A DNA stretch of 64,000 nt from BOKV01 sp049289295. GTDB taxonomy: Bacteria; Pseudomonadota; Alphaproteobacteria; Rhizobiales; Rhizobiaceae. Positions within the stretch are counted from its first letter, which is position 1. The number at the start of each line of letters is the position of its first letter. Shown here one piece after another: positions 18,226 to 27,269 of this stretch. The stretch spans positions 384,947 through 448,946 of the forward strand of contig JBATLL010000075.1 in NCBI GenBank assembly GCA_049289295.1. Direction: 5' to 3'. The notes beneath the pieces are model-generated. The model ran no database searches and had not been told where the DNA came from. It was given only the letters and a program-made list of their open reading frames with translations. The position numbers were made by a program, and so were the translations under genes.

Positions 18226-18332
18226 TCGGGTGAAATGGCGAGAATCCGGCCCTGTTGACGCAGTGGCCTGCGAATTGCCGCAATCGGCGCGATAAATTGT
18301 TAAACATAACATTCTGTTATTCCTGACATGGT

Positions 18333-19868
18333 ATGCAGGCATTTGCGCTGCCACCAAGCCGAGGCCGTCAATTGATAGTCAAATGGGGGAAAAGTACCGG
18401 ACGTGCCGGCACACTGCTGCATCGACTGATGCTTTGCGGTGCGCTTCTGGTAATGCCCGGCCTCCAGGGCTGTGTGCTTTCCGGGCTTACTGGCGAAAAT
18501 GCGGAACCGACGCTGGCGACCAGTTTCGTAAGGCCTGACGATCCGCAGGAATCCATCGGTGCGCGTGAACATCCGCTGGTCCTGGCGAAATATGGTGGTG
18601 AATATCGCAATGCCGAGGCGGAAAAAGCCGTGGCACTCATCGTCGGCCAGCTCATTTCGGTTTCCGAAGATCCATCACGGGTCTTCAAGATCACCATTCT
18701 CGATTCACCCAAGATCAATGCCTTCGCGCTTCCAGGCGGATATCTCTATGTCACGCGTGGCCTTCTTGCGTTGGCCAGCGATTCTTCCGAGCTCGCAGCT
18801 GTCATTGCGCATGAGATGGCCCATGTGTCGGCAAATCACGCCATCTTGCGCCAGGAAAAGCTCAGCTCCGTCAAGGTGGGCGAGGAAGTGGTGCACGAAG
18901 TGCTGGGCGACAGTGTCGCAGCGAAAGTCGCGCTGGCTTCCAACCAGCTCAAACTGGCGGACTTTTCACGCGAGCAGGAGCTTCAGGCAGATGCGGTCGG
19001 CATTCGCATGATCGGAAATGCGGGCTTCGACCCCTATGCGGCGGCCCGCTTCCTGGAAACGATGCAAGCCTATCAGGCGCAGAAAGCGGGCACCGGCGGC
19101 GGTCTTGATGATGCGAATTTCCTGTCCAGTCATCCGGCAACCCCGCAACGCATTGAACTTGCGCGCCGCCATGCCCGTTTCTTCGGTGCGCCCGGCATAG
19201 GCGAGCGCGGCAAGGAACGTTATCTCAAGGGCATTGATGGTCTGCTGTTTGGTGATACTGCCGATGAGGGATTTGTCAGGGGCAGGGTCTTCTCGCATAC
19301 GGGGCTTGGCATCACCTTCTCCGTTCCCGAAGGTTCCCGGCTGGACAATCAGCCCAAGGCAATCATCGTCACGGGCCCTGGTGATGCCGCCACGCGCTTT
19401 GATGCAGCTGTGCTGGGCCGCCGCCAGGACCTGGAGGGATATCTGCGCAGCGGCTGGATAAACGGCCTTCGACCTGAAAGCATTGTTTCCACCGAGTCAC
19501 CGTCTGGATTGAATTCGGCGTCTGCCGATGCAGTGGCGGATGGGTGGAATTTCCGCATCAAGGTCATACAGATCGACAGCCAGGTTTACCGCTTCATCAC
19601 TGCAGCACCTGCAGGCAATATCCAATTGCGGGAAGTCTCCGATGTCATCACCAGTTCCTTCAGGCGAATGAGCCAGGCGGAAGTTGCTGCGCTGGCTCCG
19701 CTGCGCATTCGGGTCAAAAAGATTGCGCCTGGCGATTCACTGGGTTCACTTGTCGCCCAGATGCGCGGAAGCGATGACCCGCTGAAACTCTTCCAGCTCA
19801 TGAACGGACTTGCACCGGGCCAATCGCCAGAGTCCGATTCACTGGTGAAACTCGTACTGGACAAGTGA
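18333..19868 (+). CDS. M48-family metalloprotease lipoprotein
   Basis: Predicted zinc metallopeptidase of 511 residues, similar to BepA/YfgC-type envelope quality-control proteases. Seen: an N-terminal hydrophobic segment ending in the lipobox-like LQGC, the zinc motif HEMAH (His160, Glu161, His164), the third-ligand region EQELQADAVGI, and a family-typical HPATPQRIELARRH segment. The last 50 residues (GDSLGSLVAQM...NGLAPGQ) resemble a divergent LysM-like domain. The start is uncertain: TTG at 18372 would shorten the long leader before the lipobox. It ends 6 bases from the rpoH2 stop on the other strand. Confidence 0.87.
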   Translation: MQAFALPPSRGRQLIVKWGKSTGRAGTLLHRLMLCGALLVMPGLQGCVLSGLTGENAEPTLATSFVRPDDPQESIGAREHPLVLAKYGGEYRNAEAEKAVALIVGQLISVSEDPSRVFKITILDSPKINAFALPGGYLYVTRGLLALASDSSELAAVIAHEMAHVSANHAILRQEKLSSVKVGEEVVHEVLGDSVAAKVALASNQLKLADFSREQELQADAVGIRMIGNAGFDPYAAARFLETMQAYQAQKAGTGGGLDDANFLSSHPATPQRIELARRHARFFGAPGIGERGKERYLKGIDGLLFGDTADEGFVRGRVFSHTGLGITFSVPEGSRLDNQPKAIIVTGPGDAATRFDAAVLGRRQDLEGYLRSGWINGLRPESIVSTESPSGLNSASADAVADGWNFRIKVIQIDSQVYRFITAAPAGNIQLREVSDVITSSFRRMSQAEVAALAPLRIRVKKIAPGDSLGSLVAQMRGSDDPLKLFQLMNGLAPGQSPESDSLVKLVLDK

Positions 19869-19874
19869 TCGCGA

Positions 19875-20741
19875 TCAGGCCGGCAAGGCGGAATCTTCGG
19901 TGAAGGCCAGCATCGCCACCTTGAGCTTCTGCATGGCACGATTTTCCAGCTGACGAACCCGCTCCTTGGAAACGCCGAGTTCCAGGCCCAACGCCTCCAG
20001 CGTCGCCCCTTCCTCGCTGAGTCTTCTTGCCGATATGATGCGGGCCTCTCTCTCGTCGAGGTTGGTCATCGCGGCCTTGAGCCAGGCATTGTGCCTGGCC
20101 GCGTCGATAGTGTGTTCGACTACCTCGTCGGGCAACGCTGAATCGTCAGGCAGAAAGTCCTGCCGCTCACCCGGATTGCCTGAATCGTCGAAGACTGGTG
20201 CGTTCAACGAGATATCGGAGGATGACAGGCGGGCATCCATGGCAACGACGTCCGAAAGCGGTCTGCCGATGGCGGTCGCGATCTGCTGGTACATTTCCTG
20301 GGAGGAAACCGGCGTGCCGGACTGGGCAATCTTCCTGCGGATCTTGCGCAGATTGAAAAACAGCGACTTCTGGTTCGAGCTGGTGCCAGGGCGCACGATG
20401 GACCAGTTGCGCAGCACGAATTCCTGTATCGATGCCCTGATCCACCAGGTCGCATAGGTGGAAAAGCGAACGCCCCTTTCAGGGTTAAAGCGAGCTGCCG
20501 CCTCAAGTAGCCCGACATGGCCTTCCTGAACCAGGTCGTTCATGGCCAGACCATAGTTGCGGAACTTGCCGGCCATTGCGATCACGAGGCGCATGTGGGC
20601 AATCGTCAATTGGCACAAGGCCTGCTGATCGCGCTGCGTCGTCCAGCGCACCGCAAGCTGGTGCTCCTCATCGCGCTCCAGATAGGGTGCTGATCTGGCT
20701 GCGCTAGCCAAGTGCGTAGCGTTTGTGCCTTGTCGAGGCAT
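19875..20741 (-). CDS. rpoH2: RpoH2-type heat-shock/stress sigma factor
   Basis: Sigma-32 family RNA polymerase sigma factor, 288 residues. Seen: region 2 with LTIAHMRLVIAMAGKFRNYG, DLVQEGHVGLLEAA and FSTYATWWIRASIQEF, and region 4 helix-turn-helix TLEALGLELGVSKERVRQLE. The NYGLAMNDLVQEG version matches the alphaproteobacterial RpoH2 paralog rather than RpoH1. ATG at 20741 is preferred because GGAGGG lies 5 bases upstream; an in-frame ATG at 20759 adds six residues. Known RpoH2 proteins respond to oxidative stress; that role is transferred by homology. The gene follows carD and its terminator. Confidence 0.93.
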   Translation of the reverse strand: MPRQGTNATHLASAARSAPYLERDEEHQLAVRWTTQRDQQALCQLTIAHMRLVIAMAGKFRNYGLAMNDLVQEGHVGLLEAAARFNPERGVRFSTYATWWIRASIQEFVLRNWSIVRPGTSSNQKSLFFNLRKIRRKIAQSGTPVSSQEMYQQIATAIGRPLSDVVAMDARLSSSDISLNAPVFDDSGNPGERQDFLPDDSALPDEVVEHTIDAARHNAWLKAAMTNLDEREARIISARRLSEEGATLEALGLELGVSKERVRQLENRAMQKLKVAMLAFTEDSALPA

Positions 20742-20824
20742 CTTGCCCTCCACTTTCATGGTGAAGGGATTTTGCCTTCATTACGACGACAGGAACATGG
20801 GCGCTGCTTCACCTTTTGGTGAAC

Positions 20825-20851
20825 AAAAAACCCAGCTCGAAGGCCGGGTTT
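20825..20851 (-). terminator. Rho-independent terminator after carD
   Basis: On the minus strand a 9-bp stem AAACCCGGC (20851-20843) and GCTGGGTTT (20836-20828, one G-T pair) with a 6-base loop, running into TTTTTT. It lies 29 bases beyond the carD stop and separates carD from rpoH2. Confidence 0.88.
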
Positions 20852-20879
20852 CTTGCTAAGCAATTCCTTGGGATAGCGA

Positions 20880-21443
20880 TCAGGCTGCTTCTTCCTGCTC
20901 GGTTTCTTCTGTCTTGGGGCCGCGCTTGGGGCCCTTTGCCAGGGATTTTTCCACCAGCACCACCGACTCGGTTGTCGAAATGCGGTTCACGGCGGAAATC
21001 TCGCGTGCCATGCGATCCAGTGCGGCCTCATAAAGCTGACGCTCGCTATAGGACTGTTCTGGCTGATTATCAGCACGGAACAGGTCGCGTACAACTTCCG
21101 AAATCGCAATCAGATCGCCGGAATTGATCTTTGCTTCATATTCCTGCGCACGGCGCGACCACATGGTGCGCTTGACGCGGGCACGGCCCTGAACTGTCTT
21201 GAGTGCCTTTTCGATTGTCTCCGGCTCGGAAAGCTTGCGCATGCCTGCCGTCGCAATCTTGGAAACAGGAACGCGAAGCGTAAGCTTGTCCTGTTCGAAA
21301 TTCACGACAAAGAGCTCAAGCTTGTGGCCTGCCACTTCCTGCTCTTCGATTGCCGTGATCTGCCCCACGCCATGGGCCGGATAGACGATGTACTCGCCCG
21401 TCTTGAAACCGTGCCGCTGTGTGGTCTTCTTGGCTGTTGCCAT
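20880..21443 (-). CDS. carD: CarD/CdnL-family transcriptional regulator
   Basis: RNA polymerase-binding regulator of 187 residues that stabilises open complexes, notably at rRNA promoters, in characterised homologs. Seen: the N-terminal CdnL/TRCF interaction module (FKTGEYIVYPAHGVGQITAIE...KLELFVVNF) and a helical C-terminal domain ending in an acidic-glutamine tail. The clear ATG has AGGGAG upstream. Gene order helicase, S4 protein, fdxA, carD, rpoH2 is typical of this bacterial group. Confidence 0.93.
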   Translation of the reverse strand: MATAKKTTQRHGFKTGEYIVYPAHGVGQITAIEEQEVAGHKLELFVVNFEQDKLTLRVPVSKIATAGMRKLSEPETIEKALKTVQGRARVKRTMWSRRAQEYEAKINSGDLIAISEVVRDLFRADNQPEQSYSERQLYEAALDRMAREISAVNRISTTESVVLVEKSLAKGPKRGPKTEETEQEEAA

Positions 21444-21819
21444 TTACACATACTCCCTGTTTGCCCGGCAGCCGGGAATCCTTGTCGCGATCCAGTCAGA
21501 CCGCCAATCACGCCTGGCGTGAACTTGTCCGGATTTGCAGAAGGAATATCCCGAGAAACAACAGGCGAGAAAGGAACCAGGCGCGCACCCTATAGGTCCG
21601 ACAAACCACCTGGAAGTTCTGCCGTTGTCAGGAATTCAACTGTCCCTTGATGGACCAGCCGAGAATTTGGGGCCGGTCAAAATCCGTCAATTCCCGTGTA
21701 TATATACCATTTTTCTGCAAAAATCAATTTCTTCCCGCACTAGCGAAGAAGCGATGCCGGCTTGATGTGCCGGAATTTGCCGTCAACGTTAATCGCACGC
21801 TCCCCAAAGGCGTTGCCCG
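21444..21819. other. Gene-free stretch upstream of carD
   Basis: 376 bases with no convincing gene on either strand. It holds the carD leader (minus strand) and the end of the fdxA transcript. The part around 21660-21740 is AT-rich compared with its surroundings (TGTATATATACC at 21696-21707, itself nearly palindromic). CTATAG on the minus strand near 21590-21595 could be a -10 element for carD, but no good -35 was found. Confidence 0.6.
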
Positions 21820-22161
21820 TCAGACGTCACCTTCGCCTGGTGCAGGGGAGAAATACTTGTCGAACTTGTCTTCCATCCCGTCAAATTCCTTCGCGTCTTC
21901 CGGCGCGTCCTTCTTGCGGGTGATGTTGGGCCATTTGGCAGCAAATTCGGCATTCAACTGGAGCCACTTCTCGAGCCCCGGTTCCGTATCGGGCTTGATT
22001 GCTTCGGCCGGACATTCCGGCTCACAAACACCGCAGTCGATGCATTCCACGGGATCAATGACAAGCATGTTCACGCCTTCGTAGAAACAATCCACGGGGC
22101 AGACTTCCACGCAGTCCATGTACTTGCACTTGATGCAATTGTCGTTGACGATATAGGTCAT
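21820..22161 (-). CDS. fdxA: Seven-iron ferredoxin FdxA
   Basis: Small electron carrier of 113 residues with one [3Fe-4S] and one [4Fe-4S] cluster. Seen: CIKCKYMDCVEVCPVDC near the N-terminus and CIDCGVCEPECP in the second half, then the FdxA-specific C-terminal extension (WPNITRKKDAPEDAKEFDG) and an acidic tail. It lies in the helicase, S4, fdxA, carD group. Redox partner is not evident here. Confidence 0.95.
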   Translation of the reverse strand: MTYIVNDNCIKCKYMDCVEVCPVDCFYEGVNMLVIDPVECIDCGVCEPECPAEAIKPDTEPGLEKWLQLNAEFAAKWPNITRKKDAPEDAKEFDGMEDKFDKYFSPAPGEGDV

Positions 22162-22276
22162 GCAACGCTCCGGCCATTCTTCGCTACAACGGGCGACAAG
22201 TGCCTACCCGCTTTGAGCGCCACCTTCAAGAATGTTTGTTTCCAAATCGGGTGACAGGGACACAAGGAAGCAGGGT

Positions 22277-22654
22277 TCATTGCCATCTGCCGCGCAAGGA
22301 CCGGGCTTCGCGACGCTTTCGACTGTCGGGTCTGCCGATGGAAACCGGATCATCCGGCGACGATTGTGCTGGTGGCGAAAGGTCGCGATAGAGTTCGCGC
22401 GCCTGGGAAAAGGGGCCTCTGCGGTCCGCCATTGCGATCACTTCAAGGACGCGAACGCCTTGCGGCAGTGAAAGTGTCAGTATGTCGCCACACTTCAGCA
22501 TCTGGCTTGAGGTGGCAATCTTCTGGCGATTGAGCCGCACTTTTCCCGACTTGACCAGTCTCTGAGCGAGTGTCCTGCTTCGGGCCAGGCGCGCGAACCA
22601 GAGCCACCTGTCAATTCGAAGGGCCGCAGGGCTTTCGTCCGAGCCCTCAGTCAT
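22277..22654 (-). CDS. S4-domain RNA-binding protein, Hsp15-like
   Basis: 125-residue protein with an N-terminal S4 RNA-binding domain (LRIDRWLWFARLARSRTLAQRL...GKVRLN) and an arginine-rich C-terminal tail, as in ribosome-associated heat-shock protein 15, which rescues 50S subunits carrying stalled peptidyl-tRNA. Its start codon overlaps the end of the helicase gene by 8 bases, indicating coupled translation. A link between the two RNA-related proteins is plausible by context only. Confidence 0.9.
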   Translation of the reverse strand: MTEGSDESPAALRIDRWLWFARLARSRTLAQRLVKSGKVRLNRQKIATSSQMLKCGDILTLSLPQGVRVLEVIAMADRRGPFSQARELYRDLSPPAQSSPDDPVSIGRPDSRKRREARSLRGRWQ

Positions 22655-25619
22655 TCCGTTTCATGGCCGCCTTGAGCGCTGCCAGTTTGGCAAAGGGCGA
22701 ATCGGGATCGACCGGTTTTTCCACAACAGCCGGTCTGCGGGGAGCCTGGTGGCCGCCGCCGCCCGGTTTGCCGCTATTCTTCTGGAATTTGCGGTCATTC
22801 CTGCCCTTGCCCTTGCCCTGGCGCGGATGACCATCGGGACGCTGGTCCGAACCCTTTGAATCGCTGCGTTCCCGCCTGTGGCCCTGTTCGGATCGCGCAC
22901 CGGTTCGGCCCGGCCTCCAGAGCGTGATGGTCCGTACTTCCTCCGCTGGGGCGTCAACCGGGATTTCCACGGGGGTTTCCACGGATGCCTCCTTGCCGCT
23001 CTCTTCGTCCGACAGGACTTCAGCGGTGTCTTCAGGCGAGACAGCGTTCCCAGCTGCATCTGCTTCAACTGATGGCTCAGCTGCGGCAAGTGCTTCCACA
23101 TTTACAGATGCCGGTTCGGCAATTGCCTGTTTTACAGGGAGCTTGGCGTGCACTTCGGCTTCGGGCTTCACATCGCCGCGATAGCCAAGTCCCTTGAGTA
23201 CCTTTTCCATGTCACCATGCGTGGCGCCAAGAATTGACAGCATTGCCGGGGTGACAATAAAGCAGCGCCCATCCACGGCTCCATCGGGCGCAGGCTGGGC
23301 TGAACCCTGACGCCACGAAAGGGCAGGGCGTATCAGATCAGCCAGTCGTTCGAGGATATCGACGCGTACGGCCTTGTCACCAAGGACGCGGAAGCCGCAC
23401 AGGCCGTAAATCTCGGCTGGAATGGCCGGATCGACCTGGAACGAAGTACGTCCTGCTGCAGAAAGGGCGGGAACCTCGGCCAAGCCGGGCGCATCCGGGT
23501 CATTGTTCTTCAATCCCCACAAAAGGCAGATCAAGCTGGTGGGAGCCGGCTTCAGCAATGCGGGGATGAAGACGTGATAGGCACCAAAGCGAACCCCATG
23601 GCGGCGCAGGGCTGCACGCATGTCCTGATCGAGCTGCTGTACTTCGCCATGCACCTGACGGCGATCGAGAATGCCAAGATTTTCGACCAGGCGATAAGCC
23701 AGTCCGCGCGCCAGAGGCGGCAGGGTCTGGTCGCCAGACATTTCGACCAGCGGCTTGAGCAGGGTCGCAATGTGATGGCCCAGCCAGCGGTCCAGTCTGG
23801 TCTGCACGATGTCGCGGGACGGTCCGGTAAGCTGTTCATCGGCAAGCAGGATAATGCGCGGCCGCAACAGATCATCGCCCGATACGGCTTTTGCAACCGG
23901 GTCACCAAGCCAGCGCACGGTTCCATCGCTTGCCAGCGCGATGTCGCCATTTGCAGCGGCACCCAGCCTTTCGGCGCGCCTCGCGATTTCCGTGGCCAGT
24001 GCCTTTTGAGCTGCGCCAGCGGTTGCTTTCGCGTCCGGTCCGCTTGCTGAAGAGTCCGGCTGGAACCGGAATCCATTCAACTGCCCGATGTGGTGACCTT
24101 CTACCGTCACCGCTCCACTGGCACTGATTTCTGCTTCGAGCATCGCATTTTCCCTGAGGCGTTTCATCAGGACGCTGGTCCTGCGGTCTACAAACCGTTT
24201 CGTCAAGCTTTCATGCAGTGCATCGGAAAGCCGGTCTTCTATTTCCCTGGTCCGTTCCTGCCAATGGACAGGGTCCCGCATCCAGTCGGCGCGATGCGAC
24301 AAATACGTCCAGGTGCGAACATGTGCAATACGTGCCGACAATGCATCTATATCCCCTTCCACCCGGTTTGTGATCTCGACCTGACGTGCGAACCAGTCTT
24401 CATCGATCCGACCGGTACGGCTGACATCCAGAAAAACCGAGCGTAGCAGTTCGGCATGTTCTCCCGGCGAAATGCGACGATAATCGGGAATCTGGCACGC
24501 GTCCCACAACAATCTGACGTTGCGCAGATCGCTTGCCGCCGAAACCACGGCCTCATCCCTCGACAGGCGTTCAAGGGCCGTCAGATCGGGAGTTGGCGGA
24601 GATTTCATCAGCAAGCGGCTGGCCGAAGGGGTTTCCAGGGAATCGCGTAAATCCTGCAGCGTGGAAAATTCCAGGTCGCTGTTGCGCCAGATCAGGACCT
24701 TGACCGCGTCGAACTGGTGCGTTTCCAGCCTTTCGACCAGTTCATCCTCGAACGGCTTGACCTGTCCCGATACACCGAACGTGCCATTGCGGATATGACG
24801 TCCCGCCCGCCCGGCAATCTGCCCCATTTCCGCTGGCGTGAGGCGGCGATGGGAATAGCCGTCGAACTTGCGTTCCTGAGCAAAGGCGACATGGTCAAGA
24901 TCAAGGTTCAGGCCCATGCCAATGGCATCTGTGGCCACCAGAAAATCGACATCACCAGACTGATAAAGTTCAACCTGGGCATTGCGCGTACGCGGGCTGA
25001 GCGAGCCAAGCACGACGGCTGCACCCCCGCGCTGACGCCGGATCAGTTCGGCGATCGCATAGACCTCGTCGGCGGAAAAGGCGACGATCGCGCTTCGCGA
25101 AGGCAGGCGCGTGAGTTTTTTCTGGCCAGCCCAGGTCAGCATCGACATTCTGGGACGGGTGATGATGCTGATGCCGGGAAGAAGGTCCTGAAGCAGGCGG
25201 TGAACGGTTGCAGCACCCAGCAGCATTGTTTCGCGTCGACCACGCAGTTTCAGCAGCCGTTTGGTGAAGATGTGGCCACGCTCGAGATCAGCCGCCAGCT
25301 GCACTTCGTCGATGGCGACGAATTCGGCGTCCGTTTCCTCCGGCATCGCTTCGACCGTGCAGACCTGAAAACGGGCCCGGCCGTCGGCGTTAATTCTCTC
25401 CTCGCCAGTAACCAGCGCAACATTGGCGACACCAACCCGTGCGGCCACGCGTTCATAGACCTCGCGCGCCAGCAACCTGAGCGGCAAGCCGATCAGGCCA
25501 GTCTGGTGGGAAATCATGCGGTCAATCGCGAGGTGCGTCTTGCCTGTGTTGGTTGGACCCAGAACAGCCAGAACACCGCGTCCGCTTGCTTGCGGATTTA
25601 TTGCTGTCACGTTGTTCAT
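22647..25619 (-). CDS. Suv3-like superfamily 2 RNA helicase
   Basis: 990-residue helicase related to mitochondrial SUV3. Seen: Walker A GPTNTGKT (residues 21-28), motif II DEVQ, ATDAIGMGLNLDLDHVAF (motif V region) and QIAGRAGRHIRNGTFG (motif VI). After the helicase core come a long alpha-helical region, an acidic Ala/Glu/Val-rich linker (about residues 850-910), and a basic Gly/Arg/Lys-rich tail ending in KAAMKRND. In mitochondria SUV3 acts with an exoribonuclease in RNA decay; a bacterial role in RNA turnover is inferred. It leads an operon with the S4 protein. Confidence 0.9.
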   Translation of the reverse strand: MNNVTAINPQASGRGVLAVLGPTNTGKTHLAIDRMISHQTGLIGLPLRLLAREVYERVAARVGVANVALVTGEERINADGRARFQVCTVEAMPEETDAEFVAIDEVQLAADLERGHIFTKRLLKLRGRRETMLLGAATVHRLLQDLLPGISIITRPRMSMLTWAGQKKLTRLPSRSAIVAFSADEVYAIAELIRRQRGGAAVVLGSLSPRTRNAQVELYQSGDVDFLVATDAIGMGLNLDLDHVAFAQERKFDGYSHRRLTPAEMGQIAGRAGRHIRNGTFGVSGQVKPFEDELVERLETHQFDAVKVLIWRNSDLEFSTLQDLRDSLETPSASRLLMKSPPTPDLTALERLSRDEAVVSAASDLRNVRLLWDACQIPDYRRISPGEHAELLRSVFLDVSRTGRIDEDWFARQVEITNRVEGDIDALSARIAHVRTWTYLSHRADWMRDPVHWQERTREIEDRLSDALHESLTKRFVDRRTSVLMKRLRENAMLEAEISASGAVTVEGHHIGQLNGFRFQPDSSASGPDAKATAGAAQKALATEIARRAERLGAAANGDIALASDGTVRWLGDPVAKAVSGDDLLRPRIILLADEQLTGPSRDIVQTRLDRWLGHHIATLLKPLVEMSGDQTLPPLARGLAYRLVENLGILDRRQVHGEVQQLDQDMRAALRRHGVRFGAYHVFIPALLKPAPTSLICLLWGLKNNDPDAPGLAEVPALSAAGRTSFQVDPAIPAEIYGLCGFRVLGDKAVRVDILERLADLIRPALSWRQGSAQPAPDGAVDGRCFIVTPAMLSILGATHGDMEKVLKGLGYRGDVKPEAEVHAKLPVKQAIAEPASVNVEALAAAEPSVEADAAGNAVSPEDTAEVLSDEESGKEASVETPVEIPVDAPAEEVRTITLWRPGRTGARSEQGHRRERSDSKGSDQRPDGHPRQGKGKGRNDRKFQKNSGKPGGGGHQAPRRPAVVEKPVDPDSPFAKLAALKAAMKRND

Positions 25620-25747
25620 GAATTGCGTGTCTCAACCGTATCTGGCGGGGTTTGTCTGGAAATCATCTTCCGGACAGCGGGTACTGCCAAGGATGGCGGC
25701 GTTTTATCCCTTCTTGCTCGCACTTGCCAGAGGTGATCTGCGACTGC

Positions 25748-26554
25748 CTATTTCGTCACAGAACCGAAATAGGCCGGCATTGCAGAGACAGTGCCCAGCC
25801 AGGTGGGAACTTCGACCCGGATCACGGTGTAGACGGGTGACTTCGCGATGGGTGCCACCCACAATTCGATGCCGTCATTCTTCTGCATGTACTCGATGTT
25901 GCGCTGACCGGTCTTGTGGCCAGCAATGGGGATGTATTTGAGCTTGCAGACATAGGCATAGCCCTTGTAGCCCTTCGTGTTGACCGGCAGGGTCTTCTTG
26001 TAGGACAGCTTCATGTCGTAGCGCGCATCGCCATCATAGATGTTGAGTGTCCGGTCGCACACCGCGCGTGGATCGTTGGCGCGGGCTGGTTCAACGCTGA
26101 TCACGATGGCACTGGCCGGATCGACAACCGAGCGCAGATGTTCCGGCTGTACCGGAACCCATTTCTTGCCAAGCTTTTTCCTCGGCTTGGTGGTTTCGAG
26201 CTTCACCTTCGTCACTTCGCCGTCGCGAAACTCCATGTTGAGCGTCGAATTCTCGTCCTTGCCGGAATAGTGCGTGCGGTTGGTGGATGCGAGAATGAGT
26301 TCAGGCCGGGCCTCGCCGGCACTTTCAACCTCACCGCGCCCGGGAGCGAAAACGTCTGCGACACCTGTGGTGCGCCCGTTGAGCTTCATCTCGTAGCGCG
26401 AACCATCGATGCTGATGTCGAAGGTTGCCTTGCCCACCGACAGTCCGGCAAAGCGGACATCGAGCACGGTCCTGTGGAGCGACGGGTCTGCCTGAGCTGC
26501 CCTTGGGATCGCTACAGCGGCAATCAATGAAACCGTAAGAGCTGCAAACTTCAT
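25748..26554 (-). CDS. DUF3108 secreted protein
   Basis: Conserved protein of unknown function, 268 residues. ATG at 26554 follows GAGGACAGG and begins a Sec signal peptide (MKFAALTVSLIAAVAIPRAA); an in-frame start at 26587 would add 11 residues ahead of it. The mature part is rich in beta-strand-like alternating residues (LHRTVLDVRFAGLSVGKATF), as expected for this periplasmic or outer-membrane-associated family. Located between the helicase and rpmB, divergent from the latter. Function unknown. Confidence 0.82.
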   Translation of the reverse strand: MKFAALTVSLIAAVAIPRAAQADPSLHRTVLDVRFAGLSVGKATFDISIDGSRYEMKLNGRTTGVADVFAPGRGEVESAGEARPELILASTNRTHYSGKDENSTLNMEFRDGEVTKVKLETTKPRKKLGKKWVPVQPEHLRSVVDPASAIVISVEPARANDPRAVCDRTLNIYDGDARYDMKLSYKKTLPVNTKGYKGYAYVCKLKYIPIAGHKTGQRNIEYMQKNDGIELWVAPIAKSPVYTVIRVEVPTWLGTVSAMPAYFGSVTK

Positions 26555-26741
26555 GTCCTGTCCTCGCTTCGAATTCCTGCACGGCATTCAAGTCTTGTGG
26601 CCGTGTCATGTGGTCGTGTCTTGCGTTGATGTCTGGCCATGCCTGGCAGACTGGTCTGTATTGCGGCTTTCTAGAGAATGCCTCATGAATGCATCATGAA
26701 CCGCGACCATACGCCTGTTAGAGCTGAAAAGAGACTTTTGC
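26555..26741. other. Divergent intergenic region DUF3108 / rpmB
   Basis: No gene is visible here. With the rpmB promoter and leader it makes a 344-base gene-free interval. The left part is the upstream region of the DUF3108 gene (minus strand); the repeated CATGAATGCATCATGAA around 26683-26699 is the only local repetition noticed. Confidence 0.5.
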
Positions 26742-26769
26742 TTGACGCGCCGGGGATGGATCACTATAG
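26742..26769 (+). promoter_or_regulatory. Promoter of rpmB
   Basis: TTGACG (26742-26747), 16-base spacer, CTATAG (26764-26769). This is close to the alphaproteobacterial housekeeping consensus TTGAC-n17-CTATAT. It predicts a leader of about 120 bases before rpmB, which contains no obvious ORF; possible hairpins include GGCCTGTTGGCC-type pairing near 26800-26815. Confidence 0.8.
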
Positions 26770-26898
26770 ACAACCGACTTTCCCGAGGACTTCGTTTGCC
26801 AAGGGGCCTGTTGGCCGGGTTTCGGCTTTCAGACCAGGCCGCATTCCGGCTGTTGCAACGATTTCGCCGCGGGTTCTACTGAAACCAAGGATTAGCCC

Positions 26899-27189
26899 AT
26901 GTCCAGGCGCTGCGAACTGACCGGCAAGGCGGTCATGTATGGAAACAATGTCAGCCACGCCAACAACAAGACCCGGCGTCGCTTTCTCCCGAACCTTGTC
27001 AATGTCACGCTGATGAGCGATGCGCTGAACCAGCGCGTTCGTATGCGCATCAGCGCCAATGCCCTGCGTTCCGTGGAACATCGTGGTGGTCTGGATGCCT
27101 TCCTGGCAGCCGCACGCGATAGCGAGCTTTCGCCAAAGGCATTGCTGCTGAAGCGTCAGATCCAGAAAAAGAGCGCAGCAGCAGCCTGA
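26899..27189 (+). CDS. rpmB: 50S ribosomal protein L28
   Basis: Ribosomal protein bL28, 96 residues. Seen: MSRRCELTGKAVMYGNNVSHANNKTRRRF, the alphaproteobacterial N-terminus, and a lysine-rich C-terminus (LLLKRQIQKKS). Unlike E. coli it is not next to rpmG. It has its own promoter with a long leader. Confidence 0.97.
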   Translation: MSRRCELTGKAVMYGNNVSHANNKTRRRFLPNLVNVTLMSDALNQRVRMRISANALRSVEHRGGLDAFLAAARDSELSPKALLLKRQIQKKSAAAA

Positions 27190-27211
27190 TTGTGATCGGG
27201 ATGTCTGCCTG

Positions 27212-27236
27212 ATGGCGCGGCATGTAGCTGCGCCAT
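27212..27236 (+). terminator. Hairpin between rpmB and yhhQ
   Basis: Perfect 7-bp stem ATGGCGC (27212-27218) and GCGCCAT (27230-27236) with an 11-base loop, 23 bases after the rpmB stop. No T-run follows, so it may be a weak terminator or an mRNA 3'-end stabiliser rather than a full terminator. Confidence 0.4.
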
Positions 27237-27269
27237 GACAGCGCTGGTGCCATAACCCAGGATAAAAAA

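Noticed and set aside
27190..27269. preQ1 riboswitch before the YhhQ-type transporter
   Set aside because: The short interval has a simple hairpin but not the preQ1-I pseudoknot pattern (C-rich loop and A-rich tail).
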